Part shown: positions 52,795 to 61,764 of the stretch, one piece after another
Numbering within the stretch: the stretch's first letter is position 1
Layout of the letters: each line of letters begins with the position of its first letter
Assembly: GCF_003813865.1 (NCBI RefSeq)
Contig: NZ_RMVG01000005.1
Location: 124,001-188,000 of the forward strand
DNA: 64,000 nucleotides
Direction: 5' to 3'
Origin: Candidatus Pantoea deserta
Lineage (GTDB): Bacteria; Pseudomonadota; Gammaproteobacteria; Enterobacterales; Enterobacteriaceae
Translations under genes and position numbers: made by a program
Notes under the pieces: model-generated
The model's input: only the letters and a program-made list of their open reading frames with translations
Database searches by the model: none
What the model was told of the DNA's origin: nothing

Positions 52795-53298
52795 TTACGA
52801 ATACTTTTTCTCGTTTTTTGACATGTTATCCAGCCAGCCCATGACAAAAGCCGACAGCACAAAGGTCAGGTGGATAATCACATACCACATCAGCTTGTCG
52901 TTGGGCACGGTGCGCGCTTCCATAAATACGCGCAGCAGATGAATCGACGAGATGGCGACAATAGAGGCCGCTACTTTGTTCTTCAGCGAGCCGGAGTCCA
53001 TTTTACCCAGCCAGCTCAGCTTCTCTTTGTGTTCGGCAATATCGAGTTTAGAGACAAAGTTCTCATAGCCCGACAGCATCACCATGACCAGCAGGCCGCC
53101 GACCAGCGTCATATCGATCAGCGACAGCAGCAGCAGAATGAGATCGTTTTCCGCAATGCTGAGAATATTGGGCAGCAGGTGGAAAATCTCTTCGAAGAAC
53201 TTAACTGTCAGCGCCAGCAAACCCAGCGAAAGTCCAATGTAAACCGGAGCCAGCAGCCAGCGCGACGCATACATCAGGTTTTCGGTAAAACGTTCCAT
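52795..53298 (-). CDS. yqhA: UPF0114/TIGR00645-family membrane protein YqhA
   Basis: A 167-aa inner-membrane protein collinear with E. coli YqhA ([51 protein letters not shown]), with three to four TM helices. Function unknown. In this genome it occupies the position directly behind kdpD where kdpE usually lies. Confidence 0.93.
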   Translation of the reverse strand: MERFTENLMYASRWLLAPVYIGLSLGLLALTVKFFEEIFHLLPNILSIAENDLILLLLSLIDMTLVGGLLVMVMLSGYENFVSKLDIAEHKEKLSWLGKMDSGSLKNKVAASIVAISSIHLLRVFMEARTVPNDKLMWYVIIHLTFVLSAFVMGWLDNMSKNEKKYS

Positions 53299-53352
53299 AA
53301 TTTCCCACAGGTGATCAGACAGGTCGGGAAGTATACCCTATCCTCTGTGAAG

Positions 53353-56025
53353 TTATTTCAGCGACTCTTCAGAAATTTCCGGCGCGGGCGGCAGCGGCAG
53401 AGAGAGGCGAAACGCCACGCCGCCCTCGATGCGGTTTTCAGCCCAGATGCGCCCGCCGTGGCTCTCGACGATGGTTTTGCAAATCGCCAGCCCCAGCCCG
53501 ACGCCCGGCACCGATGACTCTTTATCGCCGCGCGCAAACTTATCGAAAATGCGCGTCAGGTCTTTGTCCGGGATGCCCGGCCCGTTGTCCCATACCGCCA
53601 TCTCCAGCCGTTCGCCGTCGCGCCAGGCGCGGATGCCGCGCTGCGCGCTGTTGCCGGCATATTTCAGGCTGTTTTCAATCAGATTAGTCAACACCCGCTC
53701 CAGCAGCGCGCTGTCGCCTTTGATTAGCACCAGCTCAGACGGCAGATCGCGCGTCACCTCGTGTCCTTTCAGCGAAGGCGCCATACTGCTGAGCGCGCCG
53801 CCGACCACTTCGTCCAGCGCCAGCCACTCTTCCCGCAGGTTTAGCCCGCCGGACTGAATGCGCGCCATGTCCAGCATGTTACTTACCAGCCGGATGGTGC
53901 TCAGGGTCTGCTCGCGGATCTGATTCGCCTGGGTAACATATTTCGACTCTTCGCTGGCGAGGTCCAGCATCAGCATCTCTGCCTGGCCGAACAGCACGGT
54001 GAGCGGCGTGCGCAGATCGTGCGACAGCGCGGAGAGCAGCGCATTACGCAGCTGTTCACGCTCCGCCGCCAGCCGCGACGCCGCCTCGCTTTGCGACAGC
54101 GCCATACGCTCCAGCGCGTTGGCGATCAGCACGGTAAAGGTCTCGACCAGCCGCTGCTGTTCCGGGATCATCAGCTGACGCAGATTTTGCGGCTCGACCA
54201 CCAGCAGTCCACGGCAGTGCTCGCCGCTTTTTAGCGGCAGGATTTGATAGGGCACCGCGGGCAGGGTATCCGTGCCTGCGCCTGCGGGCTGGCCTTTGCT
54301 GTAGCTCCATTTGGCAATCGCGCGATCCGGCTCGCTGCCGGGCGTGGCGGCGCCGGTGGCATGCAGCTCGCCCTTATCGTCCGGCAGCAGCAGCAGGCTG
54401 CGCGCCTGCAAGGTCACGTCAATGACGCGCTGGGTGGTGGTGGCAATATCTTCCGGCGTCAGGGCGCTGCCCAGCGATTTCGCCATCTCATACAGATGGC
54501 GCGCGCGCTGTTCGCGATAGCGCGCCACCCGTGCCTGATAGCGTACCCCAGCGGTCAGATTGCCGACGATGACGCCGACGGCCAGCATCACCGCGAAGGT
54601 CACCAGATACTGCAAATCCGACACCGCCACCGTGCCGGTTGGCGCCACGAAGAACAGGTCAAAGGCGAGAATGTTCATGACCGTGGCGATCACCGACGGC
54701 CAGCGCCCGTAGCGCAGCGCGACAATCACCACCGCCAGCAGATAGATCATGACGCCGTTGGCGGTGTCGAATCCGGCCAGCAGCCAGCGGCCGGCGGCCG
54801 TGACCAGAATGCACAGTACCAGCGCCATCAGCACGCCGTGCAGCGGCACGCGCCAGCGATCGCCGCCCAGGCGCGCCTCGGTTAGCGGCGGCGCATCGCC
54901 AGCCGGTTCGTCAAGGGCTACCACCAGCAGATCGAGATCCGGTCCCAGCTTACCGAGGCGCGTGGCGAAACTGTCGCGATGCCAGCGCCGCAGGGGGCGA
55001 CGGCCGGTAACGATCTTGCCAAGGTTATGTTCACGGGCGTAGCGCAGCACCGCCTGCGCTTCGTCAGGATCGGAAAGGGTGGCGGTCTCCGCCCCCAGCT
55101 CCTGCGCCAGCTGAAGCGTTTTCAGGATAGTGCGCCGCCGCGCTTCCGACAGGCGATTCAGGCGCGGGGTTTCCACCCAGACGGCATGCCACTCGCTGCC
55201 GAGGCGCGCCGCCAGCCGCGCGGCGGTGCGCACCAGCTTTTCGCTGCCGCTGTCGTCGCCGATGCAGAGCAGAATGGCGTCGCGCGTATGCCAGACGCGA
55301 TCGCGCCCCTGCTGGTCGCGCCAGACGCGCATCTGGTCGTCAACGCGGTCGGCGGTGCGGCGCAGCGCCAGCTCGCGCAGGGCAAACAGATTGCCTTTGC
55401 GAAAGAAGTTCTCAATGGCGCGTTCGGCGCGATCGCCAACGTAGACTTTGCCCTCTTTCAGGCGCTGGCGCAGATCGTCCGGCGGCAAATCCACCAGCAC
55501 CACTTCATCAGCGCTGTCGAAGAAAGGGTCAGGCAGCGTTTCACGCACGCGTATGCCGGTAATGCCGCCCACGACGTCGTTGAGGCTTTCCAGATGCTGC
55601 ACGTTGACGGTGGTGATAACGTCGATGCCCGCATCCAGCAGCTCTTCAATATCCTGCCAGCGCCGGGGGTGGCGCGATCCCTGCACGTTGGAATGCGCCA
55701 GCTCGTCCATCAGGATCACCGCCGGATGACGCGCCAGCGCCGCGTCTAAATCAAACTCGGCATGGCGCGAGCGGCCGGTGGCGCGGCGCGGCAGCACGTC
55801 AAGCCCGTGCAGCAGGCGGGCGGTCTCTTCGCGTCCATGCGTTTCGACCACGCCAATCAGCACGTCCAGCCCCTGGGCGCGCAGCCGCTGCGCCTCTTGC
55901 AGCATGGCGTAGGTTTTGCCCACGCCCGCACAGGCGCCGAAATAGATTTTCAGCTTGCCGCGATGGCTGTCGGCCTGTTGCAGCAGCAGCGCGTCGGGAT
56001 CGGGGCGTTCACGTTCGTCGTTCAT
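53353..56025 (-). CDS. kdpD: Osmosensitive K+ channel sensor histidine kinase KdpD
   Basis: KdpD senses low K+ or salt stress and phosphorylates KdpE. The 890-aa protein is complete: N-terminal KdpD domain with Walker A GACAGVGKT (about residue 30), a universal-stress-like domain (about 250-370), four TM helices (about 395-495), a GAF-like region, the dimerisation domain with phospho-acceptor His in LLSALSHDLRTPLTV, and the ATPase domain with NLIENSLKYA, DNGPGIPDKD and GVGLGLAI. It follows kdpC by 8 bases. No kdpE overlaps or follows its stop codon; the next gene is yqhA. Confidence 0.96.
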   Translation of the reverse strand: MNDERERPDPDALLLQQADSHRGKLKIYFGACAGVGKTYAMLQEAQRLRAQGLDVLIGVVETHGREETARLLHGLDVLPRRATGRSRHAEFDLDAALARHPAVILMDELAHSNVQGSRHPRRWQDIEELLDAGIDVITTVNVQHLESLNDVVGGITGIRVRETLPDPFFDSADEVVLVDLPPDDLRQRLKEGKVYVGDRAERAIENFFRKGNLFALRELALRRTADRVDDQMRVWRDQQGRDRVWHTRDAILLCIGDDSGSEKLVRTAARLAARLGSEWHAVWVETPRLNRLSEARRRTILKTLQLAQELGAETATLSDPDEAQAVLRYAREHNLGKIVTGRRPLRRWHRDSFATRLGKLGPDLDLLVVALDEPAGDAPPLTEARLGGDRWRVPLHGVLMALVLCILVTAAGRWLLAGFDTANGVMIYLLAVVIVALRYGRWPSVIATVMNILAFDLFFVAPTGTVAVSDLQYLVTFAVMLAVGVIVGNLTAGVRYQARVARYREQRARHLYEMAKSLGSALTPEDIATTTQRVIDVTLQARSLLLLPDDKGELHATGAATPGSEPDRAIAKWSYSKGQPAGAGTDTLPAVPYQILPLKSGEHCRGLLVVEPQNLRQLMIPEQQRLVETFTVLIANALERMALSQSEAASRLAAEREQLRNALLSALSHDLRTPLTVLFGQAEMLMLDLASEESKYVTQANQIREQTLSTIRLVSNMLDMARIQSGGLNLREEWLALDEVVGGALSSMAPSLKGHEVTRDLPSELVLIKGDSALLERVLTNLIENSLKYAGNSAQRGIRAWRDGERLEMAVWDNGPGIPDKDLTRIFDKFARGDKESSVPGVGLGLAICKTIVESHGGRIWAENRIEGGVAFRLSLPLPPAPEISEESLK

Positions 56026-56033
56026 CGCATCCT

Positions 56034-56597
56034 TCAGGGTTGTGTCAGCGCGTCCAGCGCCAGGTTAAGCCGCAGCACGTTGACGGTGGGATCGCCGCTA
56101 AAGGCGAGCAGCGGGCGTTCCGTACTGGCGTCAATCAGCGCCTCCACCGTTTTCAGCGGCAGCTGACGGGCGGCGGCCACGCGCGGCGCCTGCCAGTGCG
56201 CGGCGGCAGGCGAAATGGCCGGATCGAGACCGCTGGCTGAGGCGGTAACCAGATCCACCGGCACCGCCTTCGGCGACAGCGGATTGGCGGCGCGCAGCGC
56301 AGCGACGCGATCGGCCACCGCTTTATCCAGCGCCGGATTGCTTGCCGCCAGATTGCTGCCGCCTGACGCCAGCGGGTTGTACGGCGCGTCGCTGGTGGCG
56401 GACGGGCGTCCCCAGAAATAGCCGGGCTGCGTAAAATTCTGGCCAATCAGCGCGGAGCCATGCTCCTCAATCAGCGACCCGTTGGCCTGCGCCGGAAACA
56501 GCCACTGCGCCAGACCGGTGGTGAGCAGCGGATAAGCGACGCCGGTAATTAGCGTAAGCAGCAGTAAAACTAACACTGCCGGACGTAACTGACTCAT
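56034..56597 (-). CDS. kdpC: K+-transporting ATPase subunit KdpC
   Basis: A 187-aa single-TM subunit of the KdpFABC potassium pump that stabilises the complex and aids ATP binding. It shows the N-terminal TM helix ([20 protein letters not shown]), [22 protein letters not shown] and [18 protein letters not shown] lies 7 bases before the ATG at 56597, so the 15 upstream codons in frame are not used. Confidence 0.96.
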   Translation of the reverse strand: MSQLRPAVLVLLLLTLITGVAYPLLTTGLAQWLFPAQANGSLIEEHGSALIGQNFTQPGYFWGRPSATSDAPYNPLASGGSNLAASNPALDKAVADRVAALRAANPLSPKAVPVDLVTASASGLDPAISPAAAHWQAPRVAAARQLPLKTVEALIDASTERPLLAFSGDPTVNVLRLNLALDALTQP

Positions 56598-56607
56598 TTT
56601 TTTCTCC

Positions 56608-58653
56608 TTACGCCAGACCCAGCAGCACCAGCAGCAGGTCAATGGCTTTTATGCCGATAAAGGGCACCAGCAGCCCGCCCACGCCGTAGATAAGCAGGTT
56701 GCGGCGCAGTAGCGCCGCAGCGCTCAGCGGCCGGTAGCTCACGCCTTTCAGCGCCAGCGGGATCAGAAACACAATCACCAGCGCGTTAAAAATCACTGCG
56801 GATAAAATGGCCGATGCCGGTGAATGCAGCTGCATCACGTTCAGCATGTTGAGCTGCGGATAGGTGGCCGCAAAGGCGGCCGGAATAATGGCGAAATATT
56901 TGGCGACGTCATTGGCGATACTGAACGTGGTCAGCGAGCCGCGCGTCATCAGCATCTGCTTGCCGATGTGCACCACTTCCAGCAGCTTGGTGGGGTTGGA
57001 GTCGAGATCCACCATGTTGCCCGCCTCTTTCGCCGCCTGGGTGCCGGAGTTCATCGCCACCGCCACGTCGGCCTGCGCCAGCGCGGGCGCGTCGTTGGTG
57101 CCGTCGCCGGTCATCGCCACTAACCGCCCTTCCGCCTGATACTGGCGGATCAGCGCCAGCTTGGCTTCCGGCGTGGCTTCTGACAGAAAATCATCCACGC
57201 CCGCTTCGGCGGCGATGGCGGCCGCGGTCAGCGGGTTGTCGCCGGTGATCATCACGGTTTTGATGCCCATTTTGCGCAGCTCGGCGAAGCGCTCCTTGAT
57301 GCCGCCTTTAACAATGTCCTTCAGCGCCACCACGCCAAGCACCTTCGCGCCCTCCGCCACCACCAGCGGCGTGCCGCCCGCGCGCGCCACCTCCTCTACC
57401 AGCGCGTTGACCTCGGCCGGAAAGCGGCCGCTGTTAGCTTCGATATGGCGCTTTACCGCATCGACCGCGCCTTTGCGAATCAGGCGATTCTGTACGTTGA
57501 CGCCGCTCATGCGCGTCTGCGCCGAGAAGGGAATAAAGCTCGCGCCCAGACTATGAAGGTCGCGCTCGCGCAGGTTGAATTTCTGCTTCGCCAGCACCAC
57601 GATACTGCGGCCTTCCGGCGTTTCGTCGGCCAGCGAGGCAAGCTGCGCCGCATCGGCCAGCTGCTCCTCGCTCACCCCCGGCGCGGGCAAAAACTGCGTC
57701 GCCTGGCGGTTGCCGAGCGTGATGGTGCCGGTTTTATCCAGCATCAGCACGTCGACGTCGCCTGCGGCTTCTACCGCGCGCCCGCTGGTAGCGATCACGT
57801 TGGCGCCCAGCATACGGCTCATGCCCGCGACGCCAATCGCCGACAGCAGACCGCCGATAGTGGTGGGGATCAGGCATACCAGCAAGGCCACCAGCACCGT
57901 CACGCTGACCGGCGCGCCGCCCCAGGCCGAGAAGGGCCACAGCGTCACGGTCGCCAGCAGAAAGACCAGGGTCAGCGAGATAAGCAGAATCGTCAGCGCG
58001 ATCTCATTAGGCGTTTTGCGACGTTTCGCGCCCTCTACCATAGCGATCATACGGTCAAGAAAGGTTTCGCCCGGATTGACGCTGCACTGGATCACCAGCC
58101 AGTCGGAGAGAATGCGCGTTCCCCCGGTGACGGAGGCAAAGTCGCCGCCCGATTCGCGGATGACCGGCGCAGACTCGCCGGTAATGGCGCTCTCATCGAC
58201 CGATGCGCCCCCTTCCAGCACTTCGCCGTCGCAGGCGATAATATCCCCGGCTTCCGCCAGCACCACGTCGCCTTTACGCAGGCTGTCGGCGGAGACCTGC
58301 TGCCATGACGCGCCGTAATGCGGTTCCGCCAGCTTTTTCGCGAAGCTGGTTTTCTTTACCCCTTTCAGGCTGCTGGCCTGCGCCTTGCTGCGCCCTTCCG
58401 CCAGCGCCTCGGCGAAGTTGGCGAACAGCACGGTAAACCATAGCCAGAGCGCGATCGCACCGGTAAAGCGGGCGCTGCCCTCCAGCCAGCCGCTCGCCAT
58501 GCCCAGCGCCAGCAGCGTAGTCAGCAGGCTGCCCAGCCACACCACGAACATGACCGGATTACGAAACTGCACGCGCGGATCCACTTTTTTCAGCGCGTCG
58601 AGCAGCGCGACGCGCATCAGTGCGCCGTTCAGCGCCTGTTGTTGACGACTCAT
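56608..58653 (-). CDS. kdpB: K+-transporting P-type ATPase subunit KdpB
   Basis: The 681-aa ATP-hydrolysing subunit. The phosphorylated Asp lies in [11 protein letters not shown] near residue 305, the TGES actuator motif in AITGESAPV near 160, and the P-domain motif in [16 protein letters not shown] near 515. It overlaps kdpA by ATGA and precedes kdpC by 10 bases. Confidence 0.97.
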   Translation of the reverse strand: MSRQQQALNGALMRVALLDALKKVDPRVQFRNPVMFVVWLGSLLTTLLALGMASGWLEGSARFTGAIALWLWFTVLFANFAEALAEGRSKAQASSLKGVKKTSFAKKLAEPHYGASWQQVSADSLRKGDVVLAEAGDIIACDGEVLEGGASVDESAITGESAPVIRESGGDFASVTGGTRILSDWLVIQCSVNPGETFLDRMIAMVEGAKRRKTPNEIALTILLISLTLVFLLATVTLWPFSAWGGAPVSVTVLVALLVCLIPTTIGGLLSAIGVAGMSRMLGANVIATSGRAVEAAGDVDVLMLDKTGTITLGNRQATQFLPAPGVSEEQLADAAQLASLADETPEGRSIVVLAKQKFNLRERDLHSLGASFIPFSAQTRMSGVNVQNRLIRKGAVDAVKRHIEANSGRFPAEVNALVEEVARAGGTPLVVAEGAKVLGVVALKDIVKGGIKERFAELRKMGIKTVMITGDNPLTAAAIAAEAGVDDFLSEATPEAKLALIRQYQAEGRLVAMTGDGTNDAPALAQADVAVAMNSGTQAAKEAGNMVDLDSNPTKLLEVVHIGKQMLMTRGSLTTFSIANDVAKYFAIIPAAFAATYPQLNMLNVMQLHSPASAILSAVIFNALVIVFLIPLALKGVSYRPLSAAALLRRNLLIYGVGGLLVPFIGIKAIDLLLVLLGLA

Positions 58654-60338
58654 GAGTGCGTACCCTGAAGAAGTTGCAGATGCTCGGCAACCGGACCCAG
58701 CGCCAGAGCAGGAATAAAGGTCAGCGCGCCCACCAGCAGCACCGTACCGATCAGCAGCGCGATAAACAGCGGACCGTGCGTCGGCAGCGTGCCGCTGCCC
58801 GCTGGCTGCGCCTTTTTCACTGCCATGCTGCCCGCCAGCGCCATCACCGGAATGATGATGCCAAAGCGACCCACCAGCATGCAGAACGCCAGCAGCAGGT
58901 TCCAGAAAGGCGTATTGGCGCTGAGGCCCGCAAAGGCGCTGCCGTTGTTGTTGGCGGCGGACGAAACCGCATAGAGCACTTCGCTAAAGCCATGAATGCC
59001 GGGATTCGCCATGCCTGCGCGTCCTGCGTCGGTCATCATCGCCAGCGCGGTACCCAGCAATACCAGCGTCGGCGTTACCAGAATGGCCAGCGCGGTCATT
59101 TTCATCTCGCGCACGTCGATCTTCTTGCCAAGATATTCCGGCGTGCGTCCAATCATCAGGCCGGCGATAAACACCGCCAGCACCACGAACAGCAGCATGC
59201 CGTACAGACCCGCGCCCACGCCGCCGAACACCACCTCGCCCAGCTGCATCAGCCACATCGGCACCATGCCGCCCAGCGCGGTGAAGGAGTCGTGCATCGC
59301 ATTGACCGCGCCGCAGGAGGCGGCGGTGGTGATGACCGCGAACAGGCTGGAGTTAAGGATGCCGAAGCGCGTCTCTTTGCCTTCCAGATTCAGCGCGCTG
59401 TCCGCGCCCAGCGCCAGCAGATGAGGGTTGCCGCGCGTTTCCGCCCACATCACGGCGACGACGGCAACCACAAACATCAGCGACATCGCCCAGAGCAGCA
59501 TATGCCCCTGACGACGATCGCGCACCGCATAGCCAAAGGCGAAGCAGAGCGCTGCCGGGATCAGGAAGATCGCCAGCATCTGCACGAAGTTGGTCAGCGC
59601 GTTGGGGTTTTCAAAAGGATGGGCCGAGTTGGCGTTAAAGAAGCCGCCGCCGTTGGTGCCCAGCATTTTGATCGCCTCCTGAGAGGCGACCGGGCCCATC
59701 GCCAGCGTCTGCTTCGCCCCTTCCAGCGTGGTGACGTCGTGGTAAGGCAGGAAGTTCTGAATGCTGCCCTGGCTGACAAACAGCAGCGCCATCAGCAGGC
59801 TGATCGGCAGCAGCACATAGAGCGTAATGCGCGTCAGGTCGCGCCAGGCGTTGCCGAGCGCCTCGGCGGAACGGCTGGCGAAGCCGCGGATCAGCGCAAA
59901 AGCGACGGCGATGCCGGTCGCCGCCGAGACGAAGTTCTGCACCGTCAGCCCTACCATCTGGCTGAAATAGCTCAGCGTGCCTTCGCCGCCGTAGGACTGC
60001 CAGTTGGTGTTGGTAACGAAACTCACCGCCGTATTAAGCGCCAGATGCCAGCTCAGCGCAGGCAGCTGCTGCGGATTAAGCGGCAGCCGGTCCTGCAACA
60101 GCAGCATCGCCATCAGCAGCAAAAAGCCGAGCAGATTAAACAGCAGTATCGCCAGCAGGTACTGCGGCCAGCGCATCGCCTGCGCCTCTGCGCCCAGCAG
60201 ACGCCACAGCGGCCGCTCAAAGCGGGCCAGCAGCGGCTTATCGGCGATCAGCGCCGCCAGCCCGCGTCCCAGCGGCTGCGCCAGCACCATCAGCACCAGT
60301 AAAAAAACGGCAATCAGTAAAAACGCATTGGCGGCCAT
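58650..60338 (-). CDS. kdpA: K+-transporting ATPase subunit KdpA
   Basis: A 562-aa K+-channel-like membrane subunit with four repeated pore units. Selectivity-filter-type segments are visible: [42 protein letters not shown] and [10 protein letters not shown]. Its ATG overlaps the kdpF stop codon (TAATG), giving coupled translation. Confidence 0.97.
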   Translation of the reverse strand: MAANAFLLIAVFLLVLMVLAQPLGRGLAALIADKPLLARFERPLWRLLGAEAQAMRWPQYLLAILLFNLLGFLLLMAMLLLQDRLPLNPQQLPALSWHLALNTAVSFVTNTNWQSYGGEGTLSYFSQMVGLTVQNFVSAATGIAVAFALIRGFASRSAEALGNAWRDLTRITLYVLLPISLLMALLFVSQGSIQNFLPYHDVTTLEGAKQTLAMGPVASQEAIKMLGTNGGGFFNANSAHPFENPNALTNFVQMLAIFLIPAALCFAFGYAVRDRRQGHMLLWAMSLMFVVAVVAVMWAETRGNPHLLALGADSALNLEGKETRFGILNSSLFAVITTAASCGAVNAMHDSFTALGGMVPMWLMQLGEVVFGGVGAGLYGMLLFVVLAVFIAGLMIGRTPEYLGKKIDVREMKMTALAILVTPTLVLLGTALAMMTDAGRAGMANPGIHGFSEVLYAVSSAANNNGSAFAGLSANTPFWNLLLAFCMLVGRFGIIIPVMALAGSMAVKKAQPAGSGTLPTHGPLFIALLIGTVLLVGALTFIPALALGPVAEHLQLLQGTHS

Positions 60339-60427
60339 TAAAACGCCTCCGCATTTATCAGGGCATACACCAGATAGCCCAGTAACAAAAACACCAGCAC
60401 GATGCCGGCTATTACGCCCACGCTCAC
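60338..60427 (-). CDS. kdpF: K+-transporting ATPase subunit KdpF
   Basis: A 29-residue single-helix peptide, too short for most gene finders, which stabilises the KdpFABC complex in the membrane. The frame starts with GTG at 60427, preceded by GGAGG at 5 bases, and reads [20 protein letters not shown] up to residue 20, ending INAEAF as in E. coli KdpF. The TAA stop overlaps the kdpA ATG. Confidence 0.92.
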   Translation of the reverse strand: MSVGVIAGIVLVFLLLGYLVYALINAEAF

Positions 60428-60473
60428 AGCGACCTCCAGAGGGATCAGGGTTTAGCCTTAGCCTGCGCGCATC

Positions 60474-60530
60474 GGTATAAAGAAGCGGTTAAATTGCCGG
60501 GGTAGCGCGTAAAAAAGTTGTAAAAATGGC
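60474..60530 (-). promoter_or_regulatory. kdpFABC promoter region with KdpE-box-like sequence
   Basis: On the minus strand a T-rich element (60530-60509, CCATTTTTACAACTTTTTTA followed by CG) resembles the E. coli KdpE site, which has the same two T-runs about 10 bases apart followed by a C-rich stretch. A TATACC -10 candidate is at 60479-60474, about 50 bases before kdpF. The match to the E. coli site is from memory of its general form. Confidence 0.5.
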
Positions 60531-60619
60531 GATAAAACAGGCGGATGAACCGGCATCGACGCCTTTTTTAATTACGAAACCCGATATCGCTTTGTTGACT
60601 CTCCCGCCATGTTGTAAAA

Positions 60620-60638
60620 GCGATTGATATTCATTATC
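60620..60638. promoter_or_regulatory. Fur-box-like sequence upstream of the siderophore genes
   Basis: Fifteen of 19 positions match the consensus Fur box, with the right half (TTCATTATC) perfect. It lies 29 bases before the binding-protein ATG, where bound Fur would block transcription, so iron repression of the pair is likely. Confidence 0.72.
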
Positions 60639-60666
60639 ATTTTTATTTCTCTAAGAAATAGTTGCG

Positions 60667-61764
60667 ATGCGTTTCTTTCTCCCTCTGTTGTTACTGCTGT
60701 GCAGCAGCGCGACGCTGGCAAAATCGATCGTCGATATTACCGGCCAGACCGTCACTATTCCTGACCATCCCCGGCGCGTCATTCTGGGCGAGAGCCGGAT
60801 GCTTTACACCCTGGCGCTGATCGTGCCCGGCAATCCGGCTGCGCAGATTGCCGGCTGGCCTGCGGATATGGCGAAGTATGACGCGCAGAGCTGGCGGCAG
60901 TTCACCACGGCCTTTCCGGCGATAAAGGCGGTGCCGCAGCTCGGCTCCGGCGCGCTGCGCGATCTCAATCCTGAACAGGTGCTCCGGCTCAAACCCGATC
61001 TGATTATCCTGCCGCGCCTGGCAAAAAGCGGCGCGGAAGAGGCGCATTTCCGCCAGCTGATGCAGCAGGTCAATATTCCGGTGATCTATGTCGACCTGCG
61101 CGTCGATCTGCTGCGCAACACGGTGCCGAGCCTGAAAATCTTTGGCGAGGTGTTTAATCAGCCGCAGCGCGCCCAGGCCTTTATCGATTTCTATCAGCAG
61201 CATATGAATGCGGTGCGCGACCGGCTGGCGACGTATCAGGGCAAAAAAACCCGCGTGATGCTGCATCTGCATCTGGGGCGGCGCGAGACCTGCTGCACCA
61301 CGGCAGTGAACGGCAATCTCGGCCAGCTGCTGGCCTTTGCGGGCGGCGATAACATTGCGGCGGGAGGCATTAAAGGCGTGTTTGGCGAGATTAATCCCGA
61401 ACAGGTGCTGGCGCAGTCGCCGCAGGTCTATTTCGCCACCGGCATGGCGGACAGCGACAACGACAAAACGCTACAGCTTGGTCCACAGGTCAGCCCCGCT
61501 CAGGCTGCCGCCAGCCTGCAACGTCTGCTCGCCGCGCAGCCGGTGCTCAGTCAGCTGGAGGCGGTAAAACACCATCGCGCTTACGGCCTGTGGCACAACT
61601 TTTACCTCAGCCCGTGGCACGTCGTGGCGGTGGAAGCGTTCGCCAGGGCGCTCTACCCGCAGCTGTTCGCCGGACTCGATCCGCAGCACACGCTTGAACA
61701 ACTTTATCAGCGCTTTTTGCCGCTGAATTTATCAGGGACCTTCTGGAGTCAGCTACCGCAATGA
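60667..61764 (+). CDS. Periplasmic iron-siderophore-type ABC substrate-binding protein
   Basis: A 365-aa protein with a short signal peptide (residues 1-18, ending TLA) and a class III (FecB/BtuF-like) binding fold: DITGQTVTIPDHPRRVI at the start, LNPEQVLRLKPDLIILP and INPEQVLAQSPQVYFATG. It contains an unusual adjacent Cys pair (RRETCCTT) mid-protein. ATGA overlap with the receptor gene gives coupled translation. No permease or ATPase gene follows within the window. Ligand unknown, probably a ferric siderophore or haem-like compound. Confidence 0.87.
   Translation: MRFFLPLLLLLCSSATLAKSIVDITGQTVTIPDHPRRVILGESRMLYTLALIVPGNPAAQIAGWPADMAKYDAQSWRQFTTAFPAIKAVPQLGSGALRDLNPEQVLRLKPDLIILPRLAKSGAEEAHFRQLMQQVNIPVIYVDLRVDLLRNTVPSLKIFGEVFNQPQRAQAFIDFYQQHMNAVRDRLATYQGKKTRVMLHLHLGRRETCCTTAVNGNLGQLLAFAGGDNIAAGGIKGVFGEINPEQVLAQSPQVYFATGMADSDNDKTLQLGPQVSPAQAAASLQRLLAAQPVLSQLEAVKHHRAYGLWHNFYLSPWHVVAVEAFARALYPQLFAGLDPQHTLEQLYQRFLPLNLSGTFWSQLPQ

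Noticed and set aside
58656..60302. Long open frame (548 codons) antisense to kdpA
   Set aside because: kdpA is certain; the antisense translation is low-complexity His/Arg/Gln sequence without ribosome site.
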